Assembly: GCA_020628475.1 (NCBI GenBank)
Contig: JAHDFB010000005.1
Span: 32,885 to 96,884 of the forward strand
Reading direction: 5' to 3'
Source of the DNA: Saprospiraceae bacterium
Lineage (GTDB): Bacteria; Bacteroidota; Bacteroidia; Chitinophagales; Saprospiraceae
DNA: 64,000 nt
Below, in pieces: positions 1 through 8,307 of the stretch (position 1 is the first letter of the stretch; every line of letters begins with the position of its first letter). Both the position numbers and the translations under genes were made by a program. The notes under the pieces are model-generated. The model made no database searches, was not told where the DNA came from, and saw nothing but the letters and a program-made list of their open reading frames with translations.

Positions 1-947
1 CCAATAGATAGGATAACCATGTTGGTACCATCATGCACGTATTGACTTAATTCGGCGGCCGATTTGTCCTGATTTCCAAACCACAAATAAATCAGATCTA
101 GGATGTTGAACAGACAAACGAGTATATTGAGTCCTATCATGGTGAATACAGACATTTTTAATTCTTGACTCAGGTCTAGATTCTTAAATAGTTGGTTGAT
201 TTTTTTACGATTCCTGTTGATGTGTTTTTTCTTACCAAGTGGGGTCAGTAAAATTTTCTTAAAGGATACAGGTACTAAGAGTGGTATGATGAATACGGCG
301 CCAACGCCCCAAAAGAAGAATCTGAATAGGTGTAAGGATTCAAATTGTATCATGGAGAGGATGGGCTGGATCAATGTATCAAAGAAATGTTGACTGGCCA
401 TTCCGTAAAGGCCGGTAAATACAGAAATGATTAATATGGGAATGACAGCAATCTTGGCCATTTTTAGTAGGGGCTTTTTCGATTCTTGTTTCCAATATGT
501 TGTGTTAAAGAGCCAGTAAAGACCGTAGATAGGAGCGGAACATTGTAAAATTCCCCACTGTATCATGGCAAGAGCGATATTGTAGAGTTTATTATGAAGA
601 CTTGCAACGACTAAGCAATAGGAAATGAAAAATAGGAAGAAAGCCCACACATCGGTGTGATAAAAGCAGTTAAGGGAAGAAATGATGACGCCAAAAGATG
701 CCCACCAAAACAGTTTGTTGTTCATGGCCGGTTGATAGATGCAGATGACCGTGGCCAGGCTGAATACGGTCATGATGAATAGGTTTATTCCTATGCCAAA
801 GGTGTAGTAATCGTATTTGTAGAATAGAAAATCAAACAAGGAGAGTAGCGTGATAATTCCTATGAGAACGGTCCAATTTTTTTGTTCTTTGATACCGTAA
901 AAACAGGTTTGTAAAATGGACTTAGCCAATAATAATTTCTTTTCCAT
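1..947 (-). CDS. DUF4153/DUF4173-family multi-pass membrane protein, C-terminus cut by window edge
   Basis: The minus-strand frame is open from an ATG at 947 to the left edge (315 codons seen), so the C-terminus is missing. It opens MEKKLLLAKSILQT and is strongly hydrophobic, with about seven or eight membrane segments. The last visible stretch (AELSQYVHDGTNMVILSI) resembles the YVHxGT/I signature I associate with DUF4173 proteins. The function of this family is not established. It lies downstream of a small winged-helix regulator gene, a pairing common in Bacteroidota, and has its own promoter with the same palindrome found upstream of the regulator operon. Family assignment is from memory of motif and topology; membrane localisation is clear. 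Confidence 0.75.
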   Translation of the reverse strand, partial: MEKKLLLAKSILQTCFYGIKEQKNWTVLIGIITLLSLFDFLFYKYDYYTFGIGINLFIMTVFSLATVICIYQPAMNNKLFWWASFGVIISSLNCFYHTDVWAFFLFFISYCLVVASLHNKLYNIALAMIQWGILQCSAPIYGLYWLFNTTYWKQESKKPLLKMAKIAVIPILIISVFTGLYGMASQHFFDTLIQPILSMIQFESLHLFRFFFWGVGAVFIIPLLVPVSFKKILLTPLGKKKHINRNRKKINQLFKNLDLSQELKMSVFTMIGLNILVCLFNILDLIYLWFGNQDKSAAELSQYVHDGTNMVILSI

Positions 948-966
948 TGTTTTAATTTTTAAAAGT

Positions 967-1008
967 ACTTTGTATTTCAAAGTGAGTTTGTAAAAAAAAT
1001 TGTTTCAA
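967..1008 (-). promoter_or_regulatory. Promoter with ACTTTG-N5-CAAAGT operator upstream of the DUF4173 gene
   Basis: The perfect palindrome ACTTTG-TATTT-CAAAGT occupies 967-983 and ends 19 bp before the ATG at 947. Read on the minus strand, its outer half overlaps a -7-like box TCACTTTG (978-985), with TTG at 1006-1008 and a 20-bp spacer. This fits the Bacteroidota promoter pattern TTG-N17-23-TAnnTTTG with one mismatch. A near-identical copy lies at 2032-2048. The overlap of palindrome and -7 box suggests repression. Confidence 0.6.
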
Positions 1009-1039
1009 GCCATGCGGGCTATTAAATATGTTGCGTTTG

Positions 1040-1336
1040 TTAGGTTCTTTTAATCAATGATTCTAATGCTTTCAAATGTTTTTCAAATAAGATTCTACCC
1101 GTTTGTGTTACCTTATAAGAAGTTTTGGGTCTTTTCCCTACGAATTCCTTCTTAAATTCAATACATTCGGCCTTTTCTAAGGCAGAAATATGACTGGCCA
1201 AATTGCCATCAGTCAATTCTAATAGTCGTTTCAATTCTTTAAATTCGACCCATTCGTTGACCACCAGTACCGACATGATACCTAAGCGAATTCGATTATC
1301 GAATACTTTATTAAGGTCTTGAATGATATTCTTCAT
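1040..1336 (-). CDS. Small winged-helix transcriptional regulator
   Basis: This 98-residue protein is a single winged-helix domain of the type often labelled winged helix DNA-binding protein (ArsR/MarR-like fold). Residues 15-60 give the helix-turn-helix, with the recognition region near LTDGNLASHISALE, followed by a beta wing around FVGKRPKTSYKVT and a C-terminal dimerisation helix. There is no metal-binding cysteine set and no separate effector domain, so the inducer cannot be read from the sequence. The gene is 32 bp downstream of the membrane protein at 1369-2013 and likely shares its transcript. Both this transcript and the next one carry the same CTTTG/CAAAG palindrome, so autoregulation is likely (inference). 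Confidence 0.85.
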   Translation of the reverse strand: MKNIIQDLNKVFDNRIRLGIMSVLVVNEWVEFKELKRLLELTDGNLASHISALEKAECIEFKKEFVGKRPKTSYKVTQTGRILFEKHLKALESLIKRT

Positions 1337-1368
1337 TTTTCTCTATACTTCTTTCATCGGCAAGTGGA

Positions 1369-2013
1369 TTATCCCTGTTTGATGTAAATTTTGGCGCCAT
1401 AAAATATATGAAATATACCAAATCCAATGGTCCAAAATTCCAATCCATATCCTCGCACAAACAAAGCTATGCAACCTAGCACTATTTCTGCTAATCCGAG
1501 CGAGTTTACATCTTGTAAAGTGTATTTTCCTCCATTAATGAGCGATAGTCCATAAAATATCAAGGTGGCCGGTGCTATAAAATCCCAAGCTCCTTGCAGG
1601 GCTAATGCGATACAAAATATTCCTCCTACGATTAATGGAATACTGATATTGATGATCATTTGTTGAAAGGATCTGCTCCAAAGTTTCAGCTTATTTTTCT
1701 TGACTTTTTTCCAGGTATAGTAGCCTCCAATCAGTAGAGAAGACAAAACCGTTGCTCCAGCCAGCAGTATAATAAATAGGATAGGACGCATTCCCCAAAT
1801 AGTATCTATTTCGTACATTTTTTCATGGAAATACAGATTTTCGAAAGGGTAAACCCGCGCTACCCAAAAACAGATGGAGGCACTGCAGATGGCCAATAAT
1901 CCAATGACAATTCCTGTCATTCCACTAAGGGAAACGAACTTCGTAGACTTCTCCATCATCGATCGAATATCAGAAAGTGCTTGTAATTGCTCAGAATAAT
2001 TGTCCATTCCCAT
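1369..2013 (-). CDS. Hypothetical multi-pass membrane protein, first gene of the regulator operon
   Basis: This 214-residue protein has a soluble N-terminal stretch (about 1-30) followed by about five hydrophobic segments. One segment is followed by a lysine-rich cytoplasmic turn (WKKVKKNKLKLW). I do not recognise a named family. It precedes the winged-helix regulator by 32 bp on the same strand, so the two are probably cotranscribed from the promoter at 2043-2071. Similar regulator plus membrane protein pairs occur in Bacteroidota, and the membrane protein may be the physiological target of the repressor. Two start codons are possible (2013 or the third codon at 2007); I keep the longer one. 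Confidence 0.7.
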   Translation of the reverse strand: MGMDNYSEQLQALSDIRSMMEKSTKFVSLSGMTGIVIGLLAICSASICFWVARVYPFENLYFHEKMYEIDTIWGMRPILFIILLAGATVLSSLLIGGYYTWKKVKKNKLKLWSRSFQQMIINISIPLIVGGIFCIALALQGAWDFIAPATLIFYGLSLINGGKYTLQDVNSLGLAEIVLGCIALFVRGYGLEFWTIGFGIFHIFYGAKIYIKQG

Positions 2014-2031
2014 AAGTTATCATTTAAAAGT

Positions 2032-2071
2032 ACTTTGTAATTCAAAGTTAATGTAATAATCCATTATTCAA
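2032..2071 (-). promoter_or_regulatory. Bacteroidota promoter with overlapping ACTTTG-N5-CAAAGT operator
   Basis: The palindrome ACTTTG-TAATT-CAAAGT (2032-2048) ends 18 bp before the ATG at 2013. On the minus strand its distal arm is part of a perfect -7 box TAACTTTG (2043-2050), with TTG at 2069-2071 and an 18-bp spacer, matching TTG-N17-23-TAnnTTTG. The adjoining AAAAGTACTTTG sequence is shared with the copy at 961-983. A protein bound here would block the promoter. Confidence 0.7.
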
Positions 2072-2145
2072 AAGGGATATTGTGTTAATGTTTTTTAAAT
2101 GCGTTGTTTTTTTCCAATCTAGGGACTATTCTGGTCTTTAATCTA

Positions 2146-2174
2146 GTCTCAAATGATAGATTGAGACGTCCCAA
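2146..2174. promoter_or_regulatory. GTCTCAA/TTGAGAC inverted repeat upstream of the GIN-domain gene
   Basis: GTCTCAA (2146-2152) and TTGAGAC (2161-2167) form a perfect inverted repeat with an 8-bp spacer. The second arm also begins an imperfect palindrome TTGAGACGTCCCAA (2161-2174). The sequence TTGAGACGTC followed by CAAA recurs at 15742-15755 upstream of the S41 peptidase gene and was not noticed elsewhere in the window. A possible -7 box TAGCTTTG lies at 2211-2218, but the nearest TTG is 25 bp upstream, longer than usual. The binding protein is unknown. Confidence 0.4.
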
Positions 2175-2273
2175 ATACTATTTTGAAGCGCCGCAGGTCA
2201 GATGTCCTGATAGCTTTGAGATATTGAAAATCGGATGCTGTCCAACATGTAGTATCCATAAAATCTATAATCA

Positions 2274-3155
2274 ATGAGAGATCATAACAATTTTAAATCA
2301 CTGTTTTTCTGCAGTTTTTTTGTACTGCTTGGTTTTTCCCCCATGTTTGCTCAAAAAGCCATTTATGGAAATGGTGATATTCAACAGGACATTCGAAAGC
2401 TCAAATTATTTTCTAAGTTGAATGTTGAATTAAACGGTGATATCATTATCCATTTGGGAGAACAACCCAAGGTGATTGTGGAAACGGACGAAAATATTTT
2501 GAAAAATGTCACGACCCTAGTTTCCAACAATGAACTTGTCATCAGTCAAAAAGATTGGCCTGAGCCTTCCAAAAAGTTAATCGTTCATGTGTATACTCCA
2601 ATGATTCATCAGATTGTGAGTGATTCCTGGGCCTATATTGAGTTGTTGAATATGAACCAAGCTACATTGAAGATGGATCTTGAATCTGGATCTTTGAGGG
2701 CTTCTGGTCGAGTGGATGCATTACAGCTCAATTCCGAAGATACCAAAATTGATTGTTCCAATCTTACGGTGGGAGAGGCTACAATTCGTTTAAGAGGATA
2801 CGCGGACATGCGTTTATGTTGTGCTGAGGTATTAAAGAAAGATGTAGATGGTGGGGCTCAATTACGGCTGTTATCCATGGATGATGACGTAGCCGGGTCT
2901 GAATCAAAAGAATCACTTCAATATATCGACTTTGAGATTGTCAATAACAGCTGGTCCAGAAAACATTTCGTTGTCCGTGGACCAAAAGGACATCCATTTT
3001 CATATGGTTTTCCGATGAATCCGTTATTTTCACGTCCTGAACGTTGGCCAGTAGGTACGAAAGTATACAAAACCAGTCCGTTGGGAATGGAGCAATTAAT
3101 TCTCGAAATTCGCGCAGAGGATGAGAACCAACGTATACAGTTATTTAAGGATTAA
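2274..3155 (+). CDS. Secreted GIN-domain (DUF2807) protein
   Basis: This 293-residue protein has a signal peptide (residues 1 to about 26, ending MFAQ) and then a GIN/DUF2807 beta-helical domain from about 35 to 205. The repeated short strands (KVIVETDENILKNV, LVISQKDW, IEL, LRASG) are typical of this domain. GIN-domain proteins are very common exported proteins of Bacteroidota; their biochemical role is unknown. About 90 residues at the C-terminus, rich in Phe, Pro and Trp, extend beyond the usual domain. The gene ends 11 bp before a membrane-bound AraC regulator, so the two are likely cotranscribed. An envelope sensing or stress role is possible but unproven. Confidence 0.75.
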   Translation: MRDHNNFKSLFFCSFFVLLGFSPMFAQKAIYGNGDIQQDIRKLKLFSKLNVELNGDIIIHLGEQPKVIVETDENILKNVTTLVSNNELVISQKDWPEPSKKLIVHVYTPMIHQIVSDSWAYIELLNMNQATLKMDLESGSLRASGRVDALQLNSEDTKIDCSNLTVGEATIRLRGYADMRLCCAEVLKKDVDGGAQLRLLSMDDDVAGSESKESLQYIDFEIVNNSWSRKHFVVRGPKGHPFSYGFPMNPLFSRPERWPVGTKVYKTSPLGMEQLILEIRAEDENQRIQLFKD

Positions 3156-3166
3156 GAAAGAAAACC

Positions 3167-4321
3167 ATGATCATTAATGCTTATGCAGTACCATTAATTG
3201 TTGGATTTGTCGTATCCTGGATTGCTGCTATCTTAATTTTAATACGATCGATTCGAACAGCTCGATATTCGGACGCTCTATTTAGTGCTTTATTAATAGC
3301 TAGTTCATTTTTGCTATTAGAATATATGTTTGGGTATATGGGCATTAATGTTCTATGGAATGAAATGTTGTACTTTCCTTATGAAACTTCTTTGCTGATT
3401 GGTCCACTTTTTTATCTCTATTTCCGGGCGCAAATTGATACGAATTTCAGGGTAAAAGGGAAACAATGGTTGCACTTTTTGCCATATGTACTCTATGTAA
3501 TTCATCGTCTCATCGTGTTTTCGCAAGGGGGAGATTTTGTTCGATCCTATCTTGATATGATTGGTATAGCAGGATATATTGATTTGGCCGCATCGTTTTT
3601 ATCGAATGTTATTTACTTCATATTAACCCTGCGTTTATACCGCGTTTATCGAAATTGGCTATCCAACGAGATGCCAGAAGGCTCTTCATTTTCGTTTCAG
3701 TGGTTCAAAGTACTTTTGCTTTTTATTTTCTTGAGTATCATCATTATGTGGACATTTACCACTATTAATTTACTTGGATTCCCTTTAGATTATCAGCATA
3801 ATGTATGGCAGTATATTTTGTTATCCGCGATTTTGGTCATGCTGTCTTTTGAAGGATATGCGCAAAAACAGCCGATGTACTTGAATTTTCGACCTCATGA
3901 ACGTCTGGAAACAAGTCGTGATGAACAAGCATCGAAAGAAACCGGTGTTACTGACAAAACGGTAGATCCACAATTAGAAAAGAAGGTTGTGCAATTAATG
4001 GAAGATCAACGTTTGTATTTAAATCCCGATATCAGTCTGAGTGTTTTTGCGCTAGAATCAGGTTTTTCGAAATCGGATGTATCTTATTGCATCAATACTG
4101 TATTCCATAAAAATTTCAGTCAATTTGTGAATGAATATCGGGTACAGGAAGTATGTACGGCACTTGATCGAGGAGATCACAATCAATTTTCTTTGCTGGG
4201 CATCGCTATGAATGCAGGATTCAATTCAAAGGCAACATTTAATCGAGTTTTTAAAGAATTAAAACAAATGACTCCTTTGCAATATGCACAACAAGTAGAA
4301 ATACGAAGGAGCGAAAAATAA
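3167..4321 (+). CDS. Membrane-tethered AraC-family transcriptional regulator
   Basis: This 384-residue protein has about seven N-terminal membrane segments (roughly residues 5-240), a charged linker (about 245-275), and a C-terminal AraC-type double helix-turn-helix (about 280-378). The latter includes ISLSVFALESGFSKSDVSYCIN and the second-helix signature LGIAMNAGFNSKATFNRVFKE. This 7TM-HTH layout is widespread in Bacteroidota, where the DNA-binding domain faces the cytoplasm from the inner membrane. It sits 11 bp after the GIN-domain gene and 39 bp before gntK. It may therefore control the gluconate operon, but its ligand cannot be read from the sequence. Confidence 0.85.
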   Translation: MIINAYAVPLIVGFVVSWIAAILILIRSIRTARYSDALFSALLIASSFLLLEYMFGYMGINVLWNEMLYFPYETSLLIGPLFYLYFRAQIDTNFRVKGKQWLHFLPYVLYVIHRLIVFSQGGDFVRSYLDMIGIAGYIDLAASFLSNVIYFILTLRLYRVYRNWLSNEMPEGSSFSFQWFKVLLLFIFLSIIIMWTFTTINLLGFPLDYQHNVWQYILLSAILVMLSFEGYAQKQPMYLNFRPHERLETSRDEQASKETGVTDKTVDPQLEKKVVQLMEDQRLYLNPDISLSVFALESGFSKSDVSYCINTVFHKNFSQFVNEYRVQEVCTALDRGDHNQFSLLGIAMNAGFNSKATFNRVFKELKQMTPLQYAQQVEIRRSEK

Positions 4322-4322
4322 T

Positions 4323-4351
4323 TTGAAATTCAAGTAGAAAGCTCTATTTTG
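4323..4351 (+). promoter_or_regulatory. Probable promoter of the gntK-gnd-gntP operon
   Basis: TTG (4323-4325), an 18-bp spacer and CTATTTTG (4344-4351) lie in the 39-bp gap before the gntK ATG at 4361. The -7 box is a shortened TA-n-TTTG variant, also seen at 8219-8226 and 59612-59619. The leader would be only a few bases long. Confidence 0.4.
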
Positions 4352-4360
4352 CGGGTATAA

Positions 4361-4876
4361 ATGCAATCACAAATCAACTTGAATCCATGTACACACATAT
4401 TGGTTATGGGTGTCTCTGGCTGTGGTAAAACCACTATAGCCAAACGATTATCTTCGTATTTTGATCTACCGTTTTTGGAAGGAGATGACTTTCATCCTGC
4501 AGAAAATATTGAGAAAATGTCTAGTGGTATTGCTTTGACCGATGAGGATCGAATTCCTTGGTTGGAGCGTTTGAATGCCGCTTGTTTACAATTTCCAAAA
4601 GGAGCTGTTCTAGCATGTTCGGCATTGAAAGAATCTTATCGAATGATGCTACATCAATCAATTTCTGAAATGATCGTTGTATTTTTAGAAGGTGATTTTG
4701 ATATCATACACCAAAGAATTCAAGAAAGAACGGGACATTTTATGCCAGCTCATTTATTGCAAAGCCAATTTGAGGCATTGGAATTACCTAAAGAAGGTAT
4801 ATATATATCCATTGATCAATCCTTGGAGGACATGGAACAAGAAATTATCCAAAAAATCAATGATAGACAACAATGA
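4361..4876 (+). CDS. gntK: Gluconokinase
   Basis: The enzyme phosphorylates D-gluconate to 6-phosphogluconate with ATP in the cytoplasm. The 171-residue length is normal for the GntK family of P-loop kinases. A Walker A motif GVSGCGKTT lies at residues 17-25, followed by the family block LEGDDFHPAENIEKMSSGIALTDEDRIPWL, cut here as the GDDFHP and DEDRIPWL motifs. A later CSALKESYR segment and the ERTGHFMP lid also fit GntK. The stop codon overlaps the gnd start by 4 bp, so translation of the two is likely coupled. Kinase, the next enzyme and the importer form one operon. Confidence 0.93.
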   Translation: MQSQINLNPCTHILVMGVSGCGKTTIAKRLSSYFDLPFLEGDDFHPAENIEKMSSGIALTDEDRIPWLERLNAACLQFPKGAVLACSALKESYRMMLHQSISEMIVVFLEGDFDIIHQRIQERTGHFMPAHLLQSQFEALELPKEGIYISIDQSLEDMEQEIIQKINDRQQ

Positions 4877-6300
4877 TGTTACATGAAATAGGCGTATTAG
4901 GATTAGGGGTTATGGGAAAGAGTTTGGCTCGGAATTTTGCCTCTAGAGGTATTCGTGTGTCCGTATTTAATATGCCCTTACCAGGTGAAGAAAATACTAC
5001 CAAACAATTTGTAGAAGAATATGGCACCGATTCGTTTTATGGTGCGAGGGATTTGAAGGATTTTGTGGAATCCTTAAAGAAGCAACGATTGATTCTATTG
5101 ATGATCAAGTCTGGTGATCCTGTAGATGAAATGATAGAAGCCCTGCTTCCATTCTTAGAGCCGGGTGATTCCATTATAGATGCTGGAAATTCTTTTTATA
5201 AAGACACACAAAGAAGATCCGCTTATCTTTCAAGTAAGGATATTCATTTCGTAGGTATGGGCGTGTCCGGTGGAGAAGAAGGCGCTTTAATAGGTCCTTC
5301 CATTATGCCTGCTGGAACGGATTTGTCAAAGGAGCGGCTTTTACCGCTATTAGAAAAAATTGCAGCGGTTGTTTATCATGAACCTTGTGTTCACTGGATC
5401 GGTACCGATGGAGCGGGTCATTTTGTAAAAATGGTCCATAATGGGATTGAATATGGAGATATGCAATTATTGTCCGAAGCTTACGGTATTTGCCGCTTTG
5501 CCGCGGGAATGGAAAATGCAGCCATTGCAGATCTTTTTGAGGAAAATCTGACAAATTTTCACGAAAGTTATTTGCTGTCGATCACGATTGATATTCTTCG
5601 TAAAAAAGAAAAGGATGACTATGTGTTGGACAACATATTGGATGTCGCCGGACACAAAGGAACGGGAATGTGGACCTCTAGAGAAGCCTTAGAAATGGGC
5701 GTAGCAGTACCGACAATTACTGCTGCGATGAATCAGCGAATCATTTCCTCTTATAAGCATATTAGGAATCAATTTTCTGAGAAAATGTTTCGATTAAACA
5801 ATGTGATTCAACCTGAGATATTACAAAAAGTATTGGCTCCAGCCTTGTTAGCGGCGCGATTAGCTGCACATGCCGAAGGATTTCACTTAATGCAAGTTGC
5901 TTCTGATCGCTATCAATGGAATTTGAATCTAGAGGAAATTGCTAAGATTTGGCGCGGTGGTTGCATCATCAAGTCGTCGATGCTACCCATTATTGCAAAG
6001 GCCTATTATGATGCTTCCGAATCAGAGGAGGTAGAACGATTGGAGCATTTGTTTTTAGATGAGACCTATCAGATGCTGGTGAATAATAACATCGTGGCAC
6101 TTTCTGGATTATTATCTTCCATCAAAATGGGTAGTGATTTGGCGACGCCTTGTTTGTCTGCAGCACATGATTATGTTCGATCCTTGGGATCGAAAAAACT
6201 GCCTATTAACATGATTCAAGCACAACGAGATTATTTTGGGGCGCATACTTATCGCACCATTGATAAACCGGAAATAGCTGTACATACAAATTGGAAATAA
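4873..6300 (+). CDS. gnd: 6-phosphogluconate dehydrogenase, decarboxylating
   Basis: The enzyme oxidises and decarboxylates 6-phosphogluconate to ribulose 5-phosphate, reducing NAD(P)+, in the oxidative pentose phosphate pathway. At 475 residues it is the long form of the family. The Rossmann motif GLGVMG is at residues 10-15, the substrate motif GVSGGEEGA at about 130-138, and the catalytic lysine region KMVHNGIEYGDMQ at about 186-198. The C-terminal all-helical domain is complete. It overlaps gntK upstream by 4 bp and its stop shares one base with the permease start. Clustering with gntK and a permease points to gluconate catabolism via Gnd rather than an Entner-Doudoroff route, as no edd or eda is seen. 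Confidence 0.95.
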   Translation: MMLHEIGVLGLGVMGKSLARNFASRGIRVSVFNMPLPGEENTTKQFVEEYGTDSFYGARDLKDFVESLKKQRLILLMIKSGDPVDEMIEALLPFLEPGDSIIDAGNSFYKDTQRRSAYLSSKDIHFVGMGVSGGEEGALIGPSIMPAGTDLSKERLLPLLEKIAAVVYHEPCVHWIGTDGAGHFVKMVHNGIEYGDMQLLSEAYGICRFAAGMENAAIADLFEENLTNFHESYLLSITIDILRKKEKDDYVLDNILDVAGHKGTGMWTSREALEMGVAVPTITAAMNQRIISSYKHIRNQFSEKMFRLNNVIQPEILQKVLAPALLAARLAAHAEGFHLMQVASDRYQWNLNLEEIAKIWRGGCIIKSSMLPIIAKAYYDASESEEVERLEHLFLDETYQMLVNNNIVALSGLLSSIKMGSDLATPCLSAAHDYVRSLGSKKLPINMIQAQRDYFGAHTYRTIDKPEIAVHTNWK

Positions 6301-7643
6301 TGGATTATTCGTTATTGTTGGCTTTTTTAGGTGGAGTAGGGGTGTTACTTCTGATGATTCTTGCCTTGAGAATCAATGCCTTTATTTCTTTATTGGTAGC
6401 AAGTATCACGGTGGGGATTCTTTCAGGAATGGAGTGGTCTACCATTGTTGATACGGTTATTGAAGGCATGTCTAATACACTCGGCTTTGTAGCAACCATT
6501 GTGGGGTTGGGTGCTATTTTTGGTGAAGTGTTACGTCAAAGTGGTAGTACAGAAAAATTATCCAGGGTCATATTGAAGTTGTTTGGATTGAAACGGTCAC
6601 CCCTGGCATTGAGCATCTCCGGCTTTTTAATTGCTATTCCCGTTTTCTTCGATGTTGCCTTTATCATTTTGGTTCCAGTGCTCTATGCCTTGCAAAAAAG
6701 AACGAAGAAATCCCTTTTATACTTTGCGATACCATTACTGTGTAGTTTGGCGGTCACACATGCATTTATTCCTCCTACACCTGGACCGATTGCCGTAGCG
6801 GATATTTTAAACGTAGAATTGGGATGGGTGATTCTATTTGGATTTATTGTTGGAATCCCAACTACCTTGATCGCCGGTCTTGTTTTTGGGAAATTTATTG
6901 CTGGAAAAATACACGTTGAAGTACCAGAAGATATGCAGATTGAAATCGAGAAAAAAGAAGCCTTGGATCCCGATTTATTCTCGGTGCTCGCTTTAATCTG
7001 TTTACCTATATTATTAATTCTTTTCAATACTTTGAGCTCTGCTATTTGGAAAGATTATACTAGCTTTTGGTTATCATTCATCCAATTTGTTGGACATCCA
7101 ATTATAGCTTTGATCATATCTACCTTATTAGCGATGTATCTCTTAGGCACTAGAATGGGCTTTACAAAGGATCAATTACAAGCTATGAGTGTCAGAGCTT
7201 TGGGCCCTGCGGGTATCATAATCTTGATAACAGGTGCAGGTGGTGTATTCAAGCAAATGTTGATCACCAGCGGTGCTGGGAAAATGTTGGCCGAACAATT
7301 TTCGGCCTTTAATATGACACCGATTTTAATGGCCTTTATCGTGGCTTTGATTATACGCTTAGTACAGGGATCTGCTACAGTGGCGATGATTACCGCCGCT
7401 GGTATTATGGCGCCCATTCTCGATTCGATTCCAACTTCCCCTATGGGCATGGCTTTGATCGTTTTGAGTATTGCAGCAGGAGCCAGCGGATTTTCCCATG
7501 TGAATGATAGCGGATTTTGGTTGGTCAATCGTTATCTAGGAATCTCCGAGTCAGACACCTTGAAAAGTTGGACGATGATGACAGGAATTTTGGCACTTTC
7601 CGCACTAAGTATCATCTTATTGTTAAGTCAAATTGTTTCTTAA
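6300..7643 (+). CDS. gntP: Gluconate:H+ symporter, GntP family
   Basis: This 447-residue inner-membrane permease of the GntP family has about 12 to 14 hydrophobic segments. Family hallmarks include GLGAIFGEVLRQSG near residues 70-83, the PPTPGPIAVA loop near 160, and the C-terminal HVNDSGFWLVNRY motif. It imports gluconate for the upstream kinase. I place the start at the ATG at 6300, which overlaps the gnd stop codon (TAATG); an in-frame TTG at 6291 is less likely. It closes the gntK-gnd-permease operon, and a weak hairpin follows at 7648. Other GntP members carry related sugar acids, so the exact substrate rests on the operon context. Confidence 0.9.
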   Translation: MDYSLLLAFLGGVGVLLLMILALRINAFISLLVASITVGILSGMEWSTIVDTVIEGMSNTLGFVATIVGLGAIFGEVLRQSGSTEKLSRVILKLFGLKRSPLALSISGFLIAIPVFFDVAFIILVPVLYALQKRTKKSLLYFAIPLLCSLAVTHAFIPPTPGPIAVADILNVELGWVILFGFIVGIPTTLIAGLVFGKFIAGKIHVEVPEDMQIEIEKKEALDPDLFSVLALICLPILLILFNTLSSAIWKDYTSFWLSFIQFVGHPIIALIISTLLAMYLLGTRMGFTKDQLQAMSVRALGPAGIIILITGAGGVFKQMLITSGAGKMLAEQFSAFNMTPILMAFIVALIIRLVQGSATVAMITAAGIMAPILDSIPTSPMGMALIVLSIAAGASGFSHVNDSGFWLVNRYLGISESDTLKSWTMMTGILALSALSIILLLSQIVS

Positions 7644-7647
7644 ATAG

Positions 7648-7669
7648 AAGGTGTATGCCTTCGTTTTAT
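7648..7669 (+). terminator. Weak terminator-like hairpin after the gluconate operon
   Basis: GAAGG (7648-7652) pairs with CCTTC (7659-7663) across a 6-base loop, followed by GTTTTAT. The stem is short and the T-run is only four bases, so this is a modest call. Confidence 0.4.
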
Positions 7670-7739
7670 CTAGCTTCTCACTTTTAAACCTTAAAATATC
7701 CACCCAGTTCACTATCTTTAGGTAACACAAATATCCACG

Positions 7740-8135
7740 ATGTTACGATTTGCGTATACCATCCTTTATGTAGAAAATGTTCCTGAATCTATAGAATTCT
7801 ATGAACGTGCATTTGGCTTTAAAAGAAAGTTTATTACCGAAGAACAGGATTACGGCGAACTCTTGACAGGAGATACGGTTTTGTCATTTGCTAGCCTCGA
7901 ATTAGGAAGGTCGAATATTGGTCAATCGATGCAGGCGAGTACAAATCAAAAGGACCCCTTTGCCATAGAATTAAGTTTTACCTCTTCTTCTATTGAAGAT
8001 GATTTTGATCATGCGATCAAAGCAGGTGCCATTTTAGTCAATGCAATCAATGCAAAGCCTTGGGGACAACGAGTCGGTTATGTACGCGATAATAATGGAT
8101 TTTTAATAGAAATATGCACACCAATGCAATGGTAA
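7740..8135 (+). CDS. VOC-family (glyoxalase/bleomycin-resistance fold) protein
   Basis: This 131-residue protein has two beta-alpha-beta-beta-beta modules of the vicinal oxygen chelate fold: YTILYVENVPESIEFYERAFGF at the N-terminus and VGYVRDNNGFLIEICTP at the C-terminus. The C-terminal E of LIEIC is the usual metal-ligand position. Members range from glyoxalases to dioxygenases and antibiotic-binding proteins, so the substrate is open. The gene stands alone between the gluconate operon and the protease gene. Confidence 0.85.
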   Translation: MLRFAYTILYVENVPESIEFYERAFGFKRKFITEEQDYGELLTGDTVLSFASLELGRSNIGQSMQASTNQKDPFAIELSFTSSSIEDDFDHAIKAGAILVNAINAKPWGQRVGYVRDNNGFLIEICTPMQW

Positions 8136-8194
8136 ATACGTACGGGAGTATAGTCTAAATGACCGCCTTGTGAAATTTAATTTGGTATTTTTTA

Positions 8195-8226
8195 TTGTTC
8201 GGCAAACAGGCAATTGTTTTACTTTG
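8195..8226 (+). promoter_or_regulatory. Probable promoter of the secreted metalloprotease gene
   Basis: TTG (8195-8197), a 21-bp spacer and TTACTTTG (8219-8226) fit the Bacteroidota pattern with one mismatch. The start codon lies about 80 bp downstream, so a leader of roughly 75 bases is expected. Confidence 0.45.
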
Positions 8227-8307
8227 TTTGACTTGCGACAATAATTGATAATATTGATCTTTTACAGAATAAAGCTCATTATCTTTACTGAAATTAAATC
8301 TTACTTA

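Noticed and set aside
6291..6299. TTG start for the gluconate permease inside gnd
   Set aside because: An ATG overlapping the gnd stop (TAATG) is the more usual coupled start.
8245..8307. Upstream TTG start for the metalloprotease
   Set aside because: The ATG at 8308 opens a clean signal peptide; the 21 extra residues precede it without adding a signal.
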